Positions 1-9,106 are shown, numbered from the stretch's first letter. The stretch is 64,000 nt of DNA from Winogradskyella endarachnes (GCF_009741275.1 NZ_WOWS01000003.1:496001-560000); one strand, 5' to 3'. The notes: a model not told the origin generated them from the letters alone. Made by a program: numbers and translations.

Positions 1-2
1 CA

Positions 3-1127
3 GAAAAAATTGAAGAGGTAACGGTTGGTATTGCTGGGCAGCATATACGTAGTTTACAACATAGTGATTACATTACACGTCCAAATTCTGATATTGTTAT
101 TAATGAAGATGATATTGATCGTTTAATCAATCAGGTACACAAATTGGTAATGCTTCCTGGTGAAGAAATTATCCATGTATTACCACAAGAATTTAAGATT
201 GATGGTCAAGCCGAGATTACAGAACCAATTGGTATGTACGGTGGACGATTAGAGGCTAATTTTCATGTGGTAGTTGGCCAAGTATCGTCTATTAGAAACA
301 TTGGTAGATGCGTAAAAAGCTCTGGTTTAGCATTAGAAGGTATAACTTTAGAACCTTTAGCGTCTGCAAATGCAGTATTAAGTAGGGAAGAAAAAGAAGC
401 TGGTGTGGCTTTGATTGATATAGGTGGCGGAACAACGGATTTGGCTGTTTTTAAAGACGGAATTATTCGGCATACAGCAGTGATTCCTTTTGGAGGCAAC
501 GTAATTACTGAAGATATTAAAGAAGGGTGTTCTATAATTGAAAAACAAGCCGAACTTTTAAAAGTAAAGTTTGGGTCTGCATGGCCAGGAGAAAACAAGG
601 ATAATGAGATTGTGTCTATTCCAGGATTAAGAGGAAGAGAGCCAAAGGAAATAACATTAAAGAATTTATCTAAAATTATCCATGCCAGAGTGGTAGAAAT
701 TATAGAACAAGTTTTTGTTGAAATAAAGAACTACGGCCACGAGGAGCAAAAGAAAAAACTTATTGGTGGAATTGTTTTAACAGGTGGAGGAAGCCAGTTG
801 AAGCACTTAAAGCAATTAGTAGAATATATTACAGGTATGGATACCAGAATTGGCTATCCAAATGAGCATTTAGCTGGTGATAGTGATGAAGATATAGCTA
901 GTCCACTTTTTGCAACAGCTGTTGGTTTGGTAATGGATGGTTTAAAGCGTCAAGAACGAAAAAAAGCAGAGCAAATAGAAGAAGAAATGGTTGTAGAAAA
1001 TGATGCTGAAGATGTTGAAGAAATAGAAGAACCAGAAACTAAACCAGAAGAGCCAATTAAAGAGAGACGTTCGTTTTTAGATAAATTAACAGACCGTGTA
1101 AAGGATTTTTTGGATAATGCTGAGTAG
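3..1127 (+). CDS. ftsA: Cell division protein FtsA (5' end missing)
   Basis: Actin-like ATPase that tethers FtsZ to the membrane and recruits late divisome proteins. The frame is open to the left edge of the window, so the first roughly 70 residues are missing; the codon frame starts at base 3 and reads EKIEEVTVGIAGQHI. A TTG at 144 is an internal codon, not a start. Visible family marks are the phosphate-binding loop DIGGGTTDLAVF and the later LTGGGSQL loop. After the actin fold comes an acidic Glu-rich stretch and a C-terminal helix (FLDKLTDRVKDFLDN) that fits the amphipathic membrane anchor of FtsA. It is followed by ftsZ 113 bp downstream in the usual dcw order. No TAnnTTTG box was seen between them, so co-transcription is likely. 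Confidence 0.96.
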   Translation, partial: EKIEEVTVGIAGQHIRSLQHSDYITRPNSDIVINEDDIDRLINQVHKLVMLPGEEIIHVLPQEFKIDGQAEITEPIGMYGGRLEANFHVVVGQVSSIRNIGRCVKSSGLALEGITLEPLASANAVLSREEKEAGVALIDIGGGTTDLAVFKDGIIRHTAVIPFGGNVITEDIKEGCSIIEKQAELLKVKFGSAWPGENKDNEIVSIPGLRGREPKEITLKNLSKIIHARVVEIIEQVFVEIKNYGHEEQKKKLIGGIVLTGGGSQLKHLKQLVEYITGMDTRIGYPNEHLAGDSDEDIASPLFATAVGLVMDGLKRQERKKAEQIEEEMVVENDAEDVEEIEEPETKPEEPIKERRSFLDKLTDRVKDFLDNAE

Positions 1128-1240
1128 CAGTATCACAATTCAAAATATCTAGAATAGAATTAATTAAAATATAAGTATAGAGTAGTAGTAAGCTAAACCT
1201 GTACTAACAAAAAATAAAATAATAGTTAATCCATAATATA

Positions 1241-3172
1241 ATGAGTAACAGCAACGAATTTGGAAATATTTCTTTTGATTTACCCAAGAATCAATCTAAC
1301 GTTATCAAGGTAATTGGTGTCGGTGGAGGTGGTAGTAATGCCATTAATCACATGTTTCAGCAAGGGATCAAAGGCGTTGATTTTGTTATCTGTAATACAG
1401 ATTCTCAGGCACTTCAAAATAGTGGAGTACCAAACAAAATTCAATTAGGTGTAAATCTAACAGAAGGTTTGGGCGCAGGCGCAAATCCAGATATAGGTGA
1501 AGAAGCAGCAGTAGAAAGTTTAGAAGACATCCGCAGAATGTTAGATACCAATACAAAAATGGTATTTATTACAGCCGGCATGGGTGGCGGAACTGGTACT
1601 GGAGCAGCACCTGTTATTGCCAAAATGGCAAAAGAATTAGATATCTTAACAGTGGGTATTGTTACTATGCCTTTTCAATTTGAAGGTAAAATGCGTAATG
1701 CTCAAGCCCAACGTGGTATAGAAAAATTACGTGCTCATGTAGATTCTTTAATAGTTATTAATAACAATAAACTTCGTGAAGTGTATGGAAATCTTGGTTT
1801 TAAAGCAGGTTTCTCTAAAGCAGATGAAGTATTATCAACGGCATCTCGCGGAATAGCAGAGGTAATTACACATCATTACACACAGAATATTGATTTACGA
1901 GACGCTAAAACCGTATTAAGTAATAGTGGGACAGCTATTATGGGTTCTGCAACAGCATCTGGTCAAACAAGAGCGCAAGAAGCTATTATGAGCGCTTTAG
2001 ATTCGCCATTACTTAACGATAATAAAATTACAGGAGCTAAAAACGTATTGTTGCTAATCGTCTCTGGTTCTCAAGAAATTACTATTGATGAGATCGGTGA
2101 AATCAATGATCATATTCAAAATGAAGCAGGTCATGGAGCCAATATTATTATGGGTGTTGGTGAAGATGAAGCTTTACAAGAATCTATTTCCGTAACAATA
2201 ATTGCAACCGGATTTGATATAGATCAGCAAAACGAAATTTCTAATACTGAAACAAAAAAAGTAATCCATGCTTTAGAAGAAGTTGCAGACGCAGAGCCTG
2301 AAGTAAAAGAGCCAGCTATAATTACACCAGATATAGTTTTAGAGGTTGAAAAGAAAGATCCAATTGTTCGTCATACATTAATTGAGGAAGATGAGATTGA
2401 AGAGATTAAACCAGAAGTAAAAAACGAAACAGATTTAATACCAACTACGGATTTTTTAAAGAATATTAATGTAGTTTATGATGAAGTTTTAGATTCAACT
2501 CCAGAACCTGAAGTAGAACCCGAAGATTTTGTTATTACACCAATAGTTAACAAGACAGAAACTATAGAACAGGCTCCAGAAGAGCAAATAACCTTTTCTT
2601 TTGATCTTCCTATAGCAAATAAAAAGACTGAACCAGAAGTAGAAGAGCCAAAGGCTCAAGAAGAAAAACTGTTCTTTAGCTTAGAGGAGGATGTAAAGGA
2701 AATAAAGGTTAATGAACCGGTTGAAATTATATCTGTAACAGAGGTTAATGACCAAGGCGAGAAACGTTATGTTTTAGATGATTTTGAAACGTTTGATTCT
2801 GCAATTAATACAAAAAAAGAAAAAACGGAAATTAAGGAAGAGATTGTTTTTGAAAAGAAAACAATACCTACTGATGATTCGCTTCAAATTCCTGAAGAAG
2901 AAATTGACCCAATGAATAGCCCGATTTCAGACTTATTAATAGCTCGAGCAGATGAACGTAGAAGAAAAATGAAAGATTTCAACTATAAGTTTAATACAGC
3001 TAAAATAGATGAAATTGAAAAAGAACCTGCTTACAAAAGACAAGGTGTTAATTTAGAAGATGCTCAGCATTCTTCAGAAACTAAAGCATCAAGAATGTCT
3101 GTTGGTACTGATGATAACGACGACATTCAGTTAAGAAGTAATAATTCATTTTTACATGATAATGTAGACTAG
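1241..3172 (+). CDS. ftsZ: Cell division protein FtsZ with long acidic C-terminal linker
   Basis: Tubulin-like GTPase that forms the Z ring. The tubulin signature GGGTGTG lies at residues 115-121 and the N-terminal nucleotide-binding motif VGGGGSNAINHM near residues 28-38. At 643 residues it is far longer than E. coli FtsZ (383). The GTPase/C-terminal core ends near residue 330 and is followed by about 290 residues of Glu/Pro/Val/Lys-rich, probably disordered linker. The extreme C-terminus (LRSNNSFLHDNVD) looks like the flavobacterial conserved terminal peptide that would contact FtsA. ATG start at 1241 is preceded by an A/T-rich leader without a clear Shine-Dalgarno sequence, as is usual in this phylum. 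A rho-independent terminator follows at 3215. Confidence 0.98.
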   Translation: MSNSNEFGNISFDLPKNQSNVIKVIGVGGGGSNAINHMFQQGIKGVDFVICNTDSQALQNSGVPNKIQLGVNLTEGLGAGANPDIGEEAAVESLEDIRRMLDTNTKMVFITAGMGGGTGTGAAPVIAKMAKELDILTVGIVTMPFQFEGKMRNAQAQRGIEKLRAHVDSLIVINNNKLREVYGNLGFKAGFSKADEVLSTASRGIAEVITHHYTQNIDLRDAKTVLSNSGTAIMGSATASGQTRAQEAIMSALDSPLLNDNKITGAKNVLLLIVSGSQEITIDEIGEINDHIQNEAGHGANIIMGVGEDEALQESISVTIIATGFDIDQQNEISNTETKKVIHALEEVADAEPEVKEPAIITPDIVLEVEKKDPIVRHTLIEEDEIEEIKPEVKNETDLIPTTDFLKNINVVYDEVLDSTPEPEVEPEDFVITPIVNKTETIEQAPEEQITFSFDLPIANKKTEPEVEEPKAQEEKLFFSLEEDVKEIKVNEPVEIISVTEVNDQGEKRYVLDDFETFDSAINTKKEKTEIKEEIVFEKKTIPTDDSLQIPEEEIDPMNSPISDLLIARADERRRKMKDFNYKFNTAKIDEIEKEPAYKRQGVNLEDAQHSSETKASRMSVGTDDNDDIQLRSNNSFLHDNVD

Positions 3173-3214
3173 TAAAACGTCTAATATTACATTGTAAATT
3201 CTATTAGTTTAAGC

Positions 3215-3247
3215 AAAAAAGGCTCATATTTATTTATGGGCTTTTTT
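3215..3247 (+). terminator. Rho-independent terminator after ftsZ
   Basis: Stem AAAAAAGGCTCAT / ATGGGCTTTTTT with an 8-base AT loop and a T tract, 43 bases after the ftsZ stop codon. One G-T pair interrupts the stem. Confidence 0.8.
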
Positions 3248-3304
3248 GATGTTTTACAGTACTAGAAATGACTATTAGAATTAAAATTCAACACAAAGTT
3301 TTAG

Positions 3305-3312
3305 TATCTTTG
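3305..3312 (+). promoter_or_regulatory. Bacteroidetes -7 promoter box (TATCTTTG) for yqeY
   Basis: Exact match to TAnnTTTG, 23 bases before the ATG at 3336, which places the predicted transcription start near 3319. No convincing -33 TTTG was found at the usual distance. Confidence 0.7.
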
Positions 3313-3335
3313 ATGCCTTAATAAAAGGATAAAAT

Positions 3336-3785
3336 ATGAGTTTACAAGTAGATGTAATGACTGCTATGAAGGCTGCAATGAAAGCAAAAGACCAAATTGC
3401 TTTAGCTGCTTTAAGAGCTGTAAAGTCAGAAATATTATTAGCGCAAACAGCTTCAGGATCTAAAGAAGACATTTCTGAAGAGCAAGAAATAAAAATCTTA
3501 TCTAAAATGGTAAAACAGCGTAAGGATAGTGCTGCTATATTTTTAGACCAAGACCGTAATGATTTAGCTGAACCAGAATTGGCTCAAGCAGAAATTATTA
3601 GCCAGTTTTTGCCAACACAGCTTTCTGAAGAGGAGATTACAGTTGAGGTAGAGAAAACAATTGCAGCTATTGGTGCAGAAGGCATGAAAGATATGGGTAA
3701 GGTAATGGGAATGGTAAGTAAAACGTTGGCAGGTAAAGCTGATGGTAAAACTATTTCTAGTATTGTTAAAGCTAAATTAGCTTAG
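3336..3785 (+). CDS. yqeY: GatB/YqeY domain-containing protein
   Basis: Stand-alone protein of 149 residues matching the YqeY family, which shares its fold with the C-terminal tRNA-interacting region of the amidotransferase subunit GatB. Its cellular role is not settled. The N-terminal helix (SLQVDVMTAMKAAMKAKD) and the later block IISQFLPTQLSEEEI are typical of the family, as is the Gly-Lys-Met pattern MGKVMGMV near the C-terminus. Length is normal. It has its own TAnnTTTG promoter and lies between ftsZ and tRNA-Arg; the AAGGA six bases before the ATG is one of the few Shine-Dalgarno-like sequences here. Adjacency to ftsZ is common in flavobacteria. Confidence 0.92.
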   Translation: MSLQVDVMTAMKAAMKAKDQIALAALRAVKSEILLAQTASGSKEDISEEQEIKILSKMVKQRKDSAAIFLDQDRNDLAEPELAQAEIISQFLPTQLSEEEITVEVEKTIAAIGAEGMKDMGKVMGMVSKTLAGKADGKTISSIVKAKLA

Positions 3786-3842
3786 ATAGTTATATTATAG
3801 TAATGATACTTTTAACATAGTTTAAAGGTATTAATGCAATAT

Positions 3843-3916
3843 GGCCTCGTAGTTCAACTGGATAGAATATCAGATTTCGGCTCTGAGGGTTGGGGGTTCG
3901 AATCCCTTCGAGGTCA
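3843..3916 (+). tRNA. tRNA-Arg(TCG)
   Basis: All four arms fold by hand. Acceptor GGCCTCG pairs with CGAGGTC (one G-T), the D stem GTTC pairs with GAAT, the anticodon stem TCAGA pairs with TCTGA around loop TTTCGGC, and the T stem closes on TTCGAAT. The anticodon TCG is at 3877-3879, which reads CGN arginine codons. Total length is 74 with discriminator A; the CCA end is not encoded. Confidence 0.97.
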
Positions 3917-3925
3917 CAATTAAAT

Positions 3926-3978
3926 AAAAAGTTGCTCTTCAAAATCAAGCTGGCTTGAATTTATAAGTGCAACTTTTT
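3926..3978. other. Nested inverted repeat downstream of tRNA-Arg
   Basis: Outer arms AAAAAGTTGC (3926-3935) and GCAACTTTTT (3969-3978) are perfectly complementary. Inside sits a second perfect hairpin, TCAAGC-TG-GCTTGA (3945-3958). The T run at the right end makes it a possible terminator for the tRNA transcript, but the two-level structure is larger than usual. It also lies at the 3' side of the convergent gene at 4024. Confidence 0.55.
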
Positions 3979-4023
3979 CATTTTTAAACGGAGCATGATA
4001 GAATGCCCAACAATTCTGTAAAG

Positions 4024-4908
4024 CTATTTCAATTCTACTTCCAGAATATTAGCTCTCTTTTTATCAGCCTCATTAGAAATAAATAAACGACCGTCCTCAC
4101 TAAAGGTAATACCTTCTGGTTGTGCAAATTTATGTTTGTTTAGTTTAAAAACATCTTTTATTTTTCCTGCTTTATTCAAAATTAGAAGTTTTGGGTTTCT
4201 TCCATCTAAAACATAGATATCTTTAGATATTGGGTGGATTGCAATGTCAGAAGGGCACAATGTTTCATGAATCTTTTTTTTCTTAAAGTCTTTTAGAATG
4301 TCTGCTTTTAAATCTATACTAACTATTGGGTTGTTATCTATTTCTTGTGTAGAAAGTGGAATTTTATAAATGTTTTTAATGTATTTTTTTTCTAAATCAT
4401 AATCTTTAGGAGAGATAAGTAATTGATTGTTATTTTTATCTAAAGTTAAACTTTCCATGTTGTTATAACTTTTAAAAGGTGTTTCAATCTTTTCGATTTC
4501 TAAATAATCAGTATCGTAATTTTTTACTTTATAAATTAAGCCATCGCTTCTTAAAATATAGGCGTCGTTGTTGTTTATTGCAATAGCTTCATAATCTCCT
4601 TTTCCTGCAAATTTTATTTTTTTTGTAATAGTATGTTCTTCTGTATTGTAGATAAATATGGTTCCAGATTCATCTTGTATACAGGCAAACGTATTGTAAT
4701 TAAGCCATACAATACCACTAATCTCGTTTAAGATTTTTGGTAAATTATACGTGTTAATTATGGTGCATTTATTAGAGTAGTTATTTTCTGTATTAATCAT
4801 AGCCTTTTTAGAGCCAGTTGTTAATTGGTCTTTAAAGCTGTTGAAAGCAAAGAATGAAACTGTAATGACTATTATTGTAATAAGAAGTGCATGTTTCAAA
4901 TTTTTCAT
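4024..4908 (-). CDS. SdiA-regulated-domain beta-propeller protein
   Basis: 294-residue protein with an N-terminal hydrophobic segment (residues about 7-23) that is a signal anchor or signal peptide, so the rest probably faces the periplasm. The body resembles the SdiA-regulated family, a beta-propeller of unknown biochemical role. Supporting motifs are NEISGIVW near residue 61, GKGDYEAIAI near 102, PSDIAIHPISKDIYVLDGR and the terminal QPEGITFSEDGRLFISNE. It starts 5 bases after the stop of the FUSC-family gene upstream and is probably co-transcribed with it. What it binds or senses cannot be told from sequence. Confidence 0.8.
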   Translation of the reverse strand: MKNLKHALLITIIVITVSFFAFNSFKDQLTTGSKKAMINTENNYSNKCTIINTYNLPKILNEISGIVWLNYNTFACIQDESGTIFIYNTEEHTITKKIKFAGKGDYEAIAINNNDAYILRSDGLIYKVKNYDTDYLEIEKIETPFKSYNNMESLTLDKNNNQLLISPKDYDLEKKYIKNIYKIPLSTQEIDNNPIVSIDLKADILKDFKKKKIHETLCPSDIAIHPISKDIYVLDGRNPKLLILNKAGKIKDVFKLNKHKFAQPEGITFSEDGRLFISNEADKKRANILEVELK

Positions 4909-4913
4909 AATAT

Positions 4914-7127
4914 TTAATGTGAAAATTTAGATGTTAATTTCAGCATTTTTTCACTCAGTGAATTTAACCAATACAACTGTTCCCAAACCAAGTGAGCTTC
5001 TTTATGTGTACGCTCGTTGTTTGTTTGTAAAATGCTATCGCTAGTAATTAAATTTTTTGGAAATTCATAAGCTTCAAGTTTAAAGATAGGCTTGTTAATT
5101 TCAGAATCTTTAAAATTAATAGCTTTTAACATGGTGTAAGTTTGGTCTAAATTCTCAATAATTCGCTCAGAAATTGAGATAAAATCTTCAGATGCTTTAG
5201 ACGTTTGGTTGTTTTGAACATAAGTACTCAACGAGGCTAAAGACGTTAAACAACTGTGATTGATGACTACTAATTCATATATATCGTCTAAATGATTTTG
5301 TTTAGATTCGGGTTCTTGCGCCATACGTTGAAAAGCAGAACTTAAATTAGACATCTGCAAATAGGCTTCTTTTCTGTTCACTTTTAAGCTGGTAGGAACT
5401 GGCCCTTTGTTTTGATAGAAATTACGAATAGATTTAAAAAACGCAGTATTAGCTTCTAAGCTGTTTTTTATGTTTTCACTAATTTCTGTTATGGACCAAG
5501 CTGGCCACAACCAGCGCATAGTTGAGTAAGAAATTATGGCACCTATTAATGTGTCTAAGACTCTAAATTGAATAACCTTAAAAATATTAGGTTCTAAAAT
5601 AGCATAGATTAAAATAATACTTAGGGTAATAAATGTTGCTGATGCCTTGTAGTTTTTTTGAACCATAGAAAAGGCAACAACTAAAGAAATTATGCCAAAT
5701 GCACCAAAAATATATGGATTGTTAATTACAAATACTAAACCTGTTGCTAAGACTGCGCCTATCAATGTACCAATCATTCGGTCTTTTGATCTTGTTTTGG
5801 TTAGTCCGTAACTAGGTCGCATTATTATAATTATAGTAAGGATTATCCAATATGGATTTTGAAAATCGAAAAGTAAACCAATAGCATAACCAAACATTAC
5901 GGCCACAGATAATCTTAAGGCATGTTTAAATATGGTAGATCTAAAACTGAAATTTCTTATAATTAATTTAGGATTGTAGTCTCGTATTTCTATAAATCTT
6001 TTAAGCTTATTGTTATCTTGATAATCTTCTGAACTTAATTCGGGATTTCCTAAAAGCCATTTTATTTTTTTTAGCTTTTCAAATTGTTTCTTTTGATAAT
6101 CTAAGAAATTTTGAAGCATTAAATAACGTTCGTAGTCTTTAAAACTAGATTCATTTTTAAAACGAAGAATTTCATTTTGAAGACCATTAAAAGCTTTAGA
6201 TAAAAGTTTATTAGAAGAAAATTTATGAGTGTGTTTTAGGTTTTTGGCAATTGTTCTTAATTGCAAAGAGAGTTCTGAAATGAGATTCTGAAATTTCGTT
6301 TTAATTTTAGGATGTGTTTCAAAAAACTCATCCATTTTATCATAGTTTACTGGGTTAGCGTTTGCCGTTTCTAGGATTTCAACTAATTGGCTAAAAACCA
6401 TTAACCTTCTATTTTTGTAATTAGATTTACCAGAACTTCTTCTAGATAGTAAAAGTATTTCTCTTAAGGTAACGTGCTGCTCTGCTAGTTCACTTTGTAA
6501 ATTAATTAAAGACGATTGTAAACGCCCTCTATTGAGTTTATCTCCAATAATTTGTTTTCTAGTATCTATAAAATCAGCGGTTTGTAAAATAGTTTTTATT
6601 ATGGCTTCTTCTGTTTGTGCTTTTGGGTTTATATAAAACCATAAGGTAGATAGACATAAATACCATATGCCACCTAGCCCAATTAATAGAGCATGTTCAA
6701 GGTTGGTTAACGTTTGTGTAGTATGTGCAAAACTGAGTACTAACGCTAGTAAACCAGAAAAACTAATTAAAGACGCTCTAAAACCATATACTGATATAAA
6801 GGAAATGCTAAAGGTTAAAAGTCCTAAAATAGGAAATAAAAAGAAACCTAAATTTTTGAGATAGCCTCCTATAAAACTAACAATAACAACGAGTAATGAA
6901 GCATATAAAATACCAACTTGTTTGTGTTTAAGTCTTCCGCTTACATCACTTGGTGAACACCAAATAGCGCCAAAACAAAGCGCAAGACCAATTTCTAAAT
7001 GGTCAGTAATAATGCCAATTATAATTGGAGTTGTTACAGCAAAACTAACCAGTATGGCTTTAGAAAAGCTTGTGCTTTTGAAGAATTCTAATAATTCTTT
7101 AATATGCTTTGTTGCAAATTTTAAAAT
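4914..7127 (-). CDS. FUSC/YccS-family inner membrane protein, probable ATT start
   Basis: Large membrane protein of about 737 residues in the YccS/FUSC family (putative aromatic-acid exporter or membrane-stress protein). The C-terminal half holds a second transmembrane cluster (FGYAIGLLFDFQNPYWIILT) and the motif MRPSYGLTKTRSKDRMIGT typical of FUSC domains. Reading the same frame upstream of the first ATG (6401) gives 242 more open codons with clear family sequence: hydrophobic segments, FGAIWCSPSDVSGRL, and a cytoplasmic helical region with TADFIDTRKQIIGDKL. That stretch contains no in-frame ATG, GTG or TTG before the stop at 7140-7142, so translation most likely begins at ATT 7125-7127 (then LKFATKHIKELLEFF) or a nearby ATT/ATC. 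A strict -7 promoter box lies 27 bases upstream. Starting at 6401 would discard the whole first membrane domain. Confidence 0.85.
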   Translation of the reverse strand: MLKFATKHIKELLEFFKSTSFSKAILVSFAVTTPIIIGIITDHLEIGLALCFGAIWCSPSDVSGRLKHKQVGILYASLLVVIVSFIGGYLKNLGFFLFPILGLLTFSISFISVYGFRASLISFSGLLALVLSFAHTTQTLTNLEHALLIGLGGIWYLCLSTLWFYINPKAQTEEAIIKTILQTADFIDTRKQIIGDKLNRGRLQSSLINLQSELAEQHVTLREILLLSRRSSGKSNYKNRRLMVFSQLVEILETANANPVNYDKMDEFFETHPKIKTKFQNLISELSLQLRTIAKNLKHTHKFSSNKLLSKAFNGLQNEILRFKNESSFKDYERYLMLQNFLDYQKKQFEKLKKIKWLLGNPELSSEDYQDNNKLKRFIEIRDYNPKLIIRNFSFRSTIFKHALRLSVAVMFGYAIGLLFDFQNPYWIILTIIIIMRPSYGLTKTRSKDRMIGTLIGAVLATGLVFVINNPYIFGAFGIISLVVAFSMVQKNYKASATFITLSIILIYAILEPNIFKVIQFRVLDTLIGAIISYSTMRWLWPAWSITEISENIKNSLEANTAFFKSIRNFYQNKGPVPTSLKVNRKEAYLQMSNLSSAFQRMAQEPESKQNHLDDIYELVVINHSCLTSLASLSTYVQNNQTSKASEDFISISERIIENLDQTYTMLKAINFKDSEINKPIFKLEAYEFPKNLITSDSILQTNNERTHKEAHLVWEQLYWLNSLSEKMLKLTSKFSH

Positions 7128-7153
7128 GCGTGTTAAGATTTAAAAGTTCAACA

Positions 7154-7161
7154 CAAAGATA
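7154..7161 (-). promoter_or_regulatory. -7 promoter box (TATCTTTG) for the FUSC gene
   Basis: On the minus strand the sequence reads TATCTTTG, an exact TAnnTTTG match, 26 bases before the proposed ATT start codon. It puts the transcription start near 7147 and argues against any start further upstream. Confidence 0.7.
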
Positions 7162-7254
7162 CAACTAGAAAAATGAGACTGAGCGATATAGCTCTTTTAA
7201 ATTTAGTATTTGGCTTTTAGAAATTATTAGAAAAGAAACGTAAATTAATTTTAA

Positions 7255-8844
7255 CTATGTCATCATCCTAGTGAGTTGAAAAAACTTTTGATAATTTTCA
7301 GGAATAGAATTAATGTCTAATAAACAGCCTTCCTCTATTGGAGGGTAAATATCATGATACGTCTGTACATCATAAAGGCCAACCCTTTTACTTATATGGT
7401 CTCTTGTTAATTCACTAGGGCTATTAAGACCGGCTGCAGCAACAAGTTCTAAAAAGCTTTGTATTGTAGCTTCATGATATCGTTTTGCTCTTGGTGCTTT
7501 GTCTTCTACAACTAAACCTTTAACTAATGATGCGTTTTGAGTTGCCACACCAACAGGGCAAGTATTGGTATTACATTGTAGGGCTTGTATACAACCAATA
7601 GACAGCATCATGGCGCGTGCGCTGTTACAGCCATCTGCACCTAAAGCTATGGCTCTTGCCATATGAAAACCAGTAATTATTTTACCAGCAACAATAACTT
7701 TTATGTCTTTTCTTAAATTAAAACCAACTAGTGTGTCGTGTACAAAAATTAAGCCTTCGCGTAATGGCATTCCCATGGAGTTTGAAAACTCAACAGGTGC
7801 AGCACCTGTACCACCTTCTCCACCATCTACGGTAATAAAATCTGGAAGTATACCTGTTGCTAGCATAGCTTCACAGAAATCCATAAACTCTTGCTTTCTG
7901 CCTAAGCACAGTTTAAACCCAATTGGCTTACCATCTGAAAGGTCTCTAAGTTTTTTAATAAAGTGCATAAATTCTATAGGATTAGAAAATGCCGAATGAG
8001 AAGGAGGAGAATGCACAGCAATGCCAGGTTTTACATGCCTTATTTTTGCAATTTCTTCAGTGTTTTTAGATGCTGGTAAAATTCCTCCATGACCAGGTTT
8101 TGCTCCTTGAGATAATTTTATTTCAATCATCTTAACTTCTGGTCTTAACGCATTTTCTCTAAAAGTAACATCGTTAAATGTACCATCTTCTTTTCTGCAA
8201 CCAAAATAACCAGTACCAACTTGCCATATTAAATCACCACCATGCTCTAGGTGATAATGACTAATACCTCCTTCACCTGTATTGTGCGCAAAATTACCGT
8301 CTTTAGCACCTTTGTTTAACGCTAATACTGCATTTTTACTTAGCGATCCAAAACTCATAGCTGAAATATTTAATAAGCTAGAAGAATAGGGCTGTTTACA
8401 GTCTTTACCACCTATTATTAAACGCGGAAATTCACCTATGTCTTTAGGATTGTTTTTTGCATACATTGAATGTTCTAACCATTCGTAGCCAGAATGATAA
8501 AGGTCCATTTGTGTACCAAAGGGTTCAGTATCGTTTTCGCCTTTAGCTCTTCTGTAAATTAAAGATCTTAAAATTCTATTTAAAGGTCTTCCTTGAGTGT
8601 CAGTTTCAACGAAGTATTGCATTATTTCTGGTCGTACGGATTCTAGCATGTATCTAAATCGTCCTAATAGTGGGTAGTTACGTCTTATGGTATGCGATTT
8701 TTGAAAAATATCAAAAAGGCCCATGATTACTAACGGACCAACTAATAAAAAAGCCCATAATATAGGTTGCCAAAAAACAGAAATACCAATAATTGCCAAA
8801 ACAATGATTATAGATATTATTATAAACTGTTCACGTACTTTCAT
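7255..8844 (-). CDS. FMN-binding glutamate synthase family protein
   Basis: 529 residues. Two hydrophobic helices occupy residues 7-45, followed by the FMN-barrel domain found in the large subunit of glutamate synthase. Visible family blocks are YNPKDIGEFPRLIIGGKD-like text near residue 130, AMSFGSLSKNAVLALNKGA, NTGEGGISHYH, the ring KPGHGGILP, TVDGGEGGTGAAP and the Cys-rich segment CIQALQCNTNTCPVG near residues 418-430 that would bind an Fe-S cluster. It lacks the glutamine amidotransferase domain, so it is not a complete GltB. Members are widespread but their reaction is poorly defined. It stands alone, and its 3' end faces the FUSC gene's promoter region 94 bases away. Confidence 0.9.
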   Translation of the reverse strand: MKVREQFIIISIIIVLAIIGISVFWQPILWAFLLVGPLVIMGLFDIFQKSHTIRRNYPLLGRFRYMLESVRPEIMQYFVETDTQGRPLNRILRSLIYRRAKGENDTEPFGTQMDLYHSGYEWLEHSMYAKNNPKDIGEFPRLIIGGKDCKQPYSSSLLNISAMSFGSLSKNAVLALNKGAKDGNFAHNTGEGGISHYHLEHGGDLIWQVGTGYFGCRKEDGTFNDVTFRENALRPEVKMIEIKLSQGAKPGHGGILPASKNTEEIAKIRHVKPGIAVHSPPSHSAFSNPIEFMHFIKKLRDLSDGKPIGFKLCLGRKQEFMDFCEAMLATGILPDFITVDGGEGGTGAAPVEFSNSMGMPLREGLIFVHDTLVGFNLRKDIKVIVAGKIITGFHMARAIALGADGCNSARAMMLSIGCIQALQCNTNTCPVGVATQNASLVKGLVVEDKAPRAKRYHEATIQSFLELVAAAGLNSPSELTRDHISKRVGLYDVQTYHDIYPPIEEGCLLDINSIPENYQKFFQLTRMMT

Positions 8845-9106
8845 AATAACTAAAGATTTAATTCTGGGGTAAAAGTAATCAATATGATTTAATGAATCTA
8901 AAAATTGTTGTTATGAGGATTGGTTAATGAAATAGGTTGAAAACAAAATGGAATCTATTGAGTGACGGCACAATACATAATTTGTTTAGGCTTAAAATAA
9001 TTTGAAGATTAAATGTAGGGTGATTCATATTTTAAATATATTTCAAAACGTTTCTAATTTATGCAGTACATACTGTGTATGGCAAATCTTAAAAGGTAAT
9101 TATAGT

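Noticed and set aside
263..598. Open frame on the minus strand opposite ftsA
   Set aside because: It mirrors the conserved FtsA frame, has no family resemblance and no promoter. The same reasoning removes the other antisense frames over ftsZ, paaJ, E2, E1 and the T9SS genes.
4914..6401. FUSC gene as a truncated or frameshifted pseudogene starting at ATG 6401
   Set aside because: I read codon by codon from 6402 to 7139 and found no stop or frame change; the protein is full length if ATT is the start.
6667..7143. Two plus-strand open frames over the start of the FUSC gene
   Set aside because: The minus strand here encodes convincing FUSC/YccS membrane sequence continuous with the downstream gene, so the plus-strand frames are shadows.
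9002..9106. 35-residue N-terminal extension of the M90-like peptidase from a TTG start
   Set aside because: The extension is Cys-rich and not membrane-like, while the ATG at 9107 gives a normal start right before the transmembrane helix.
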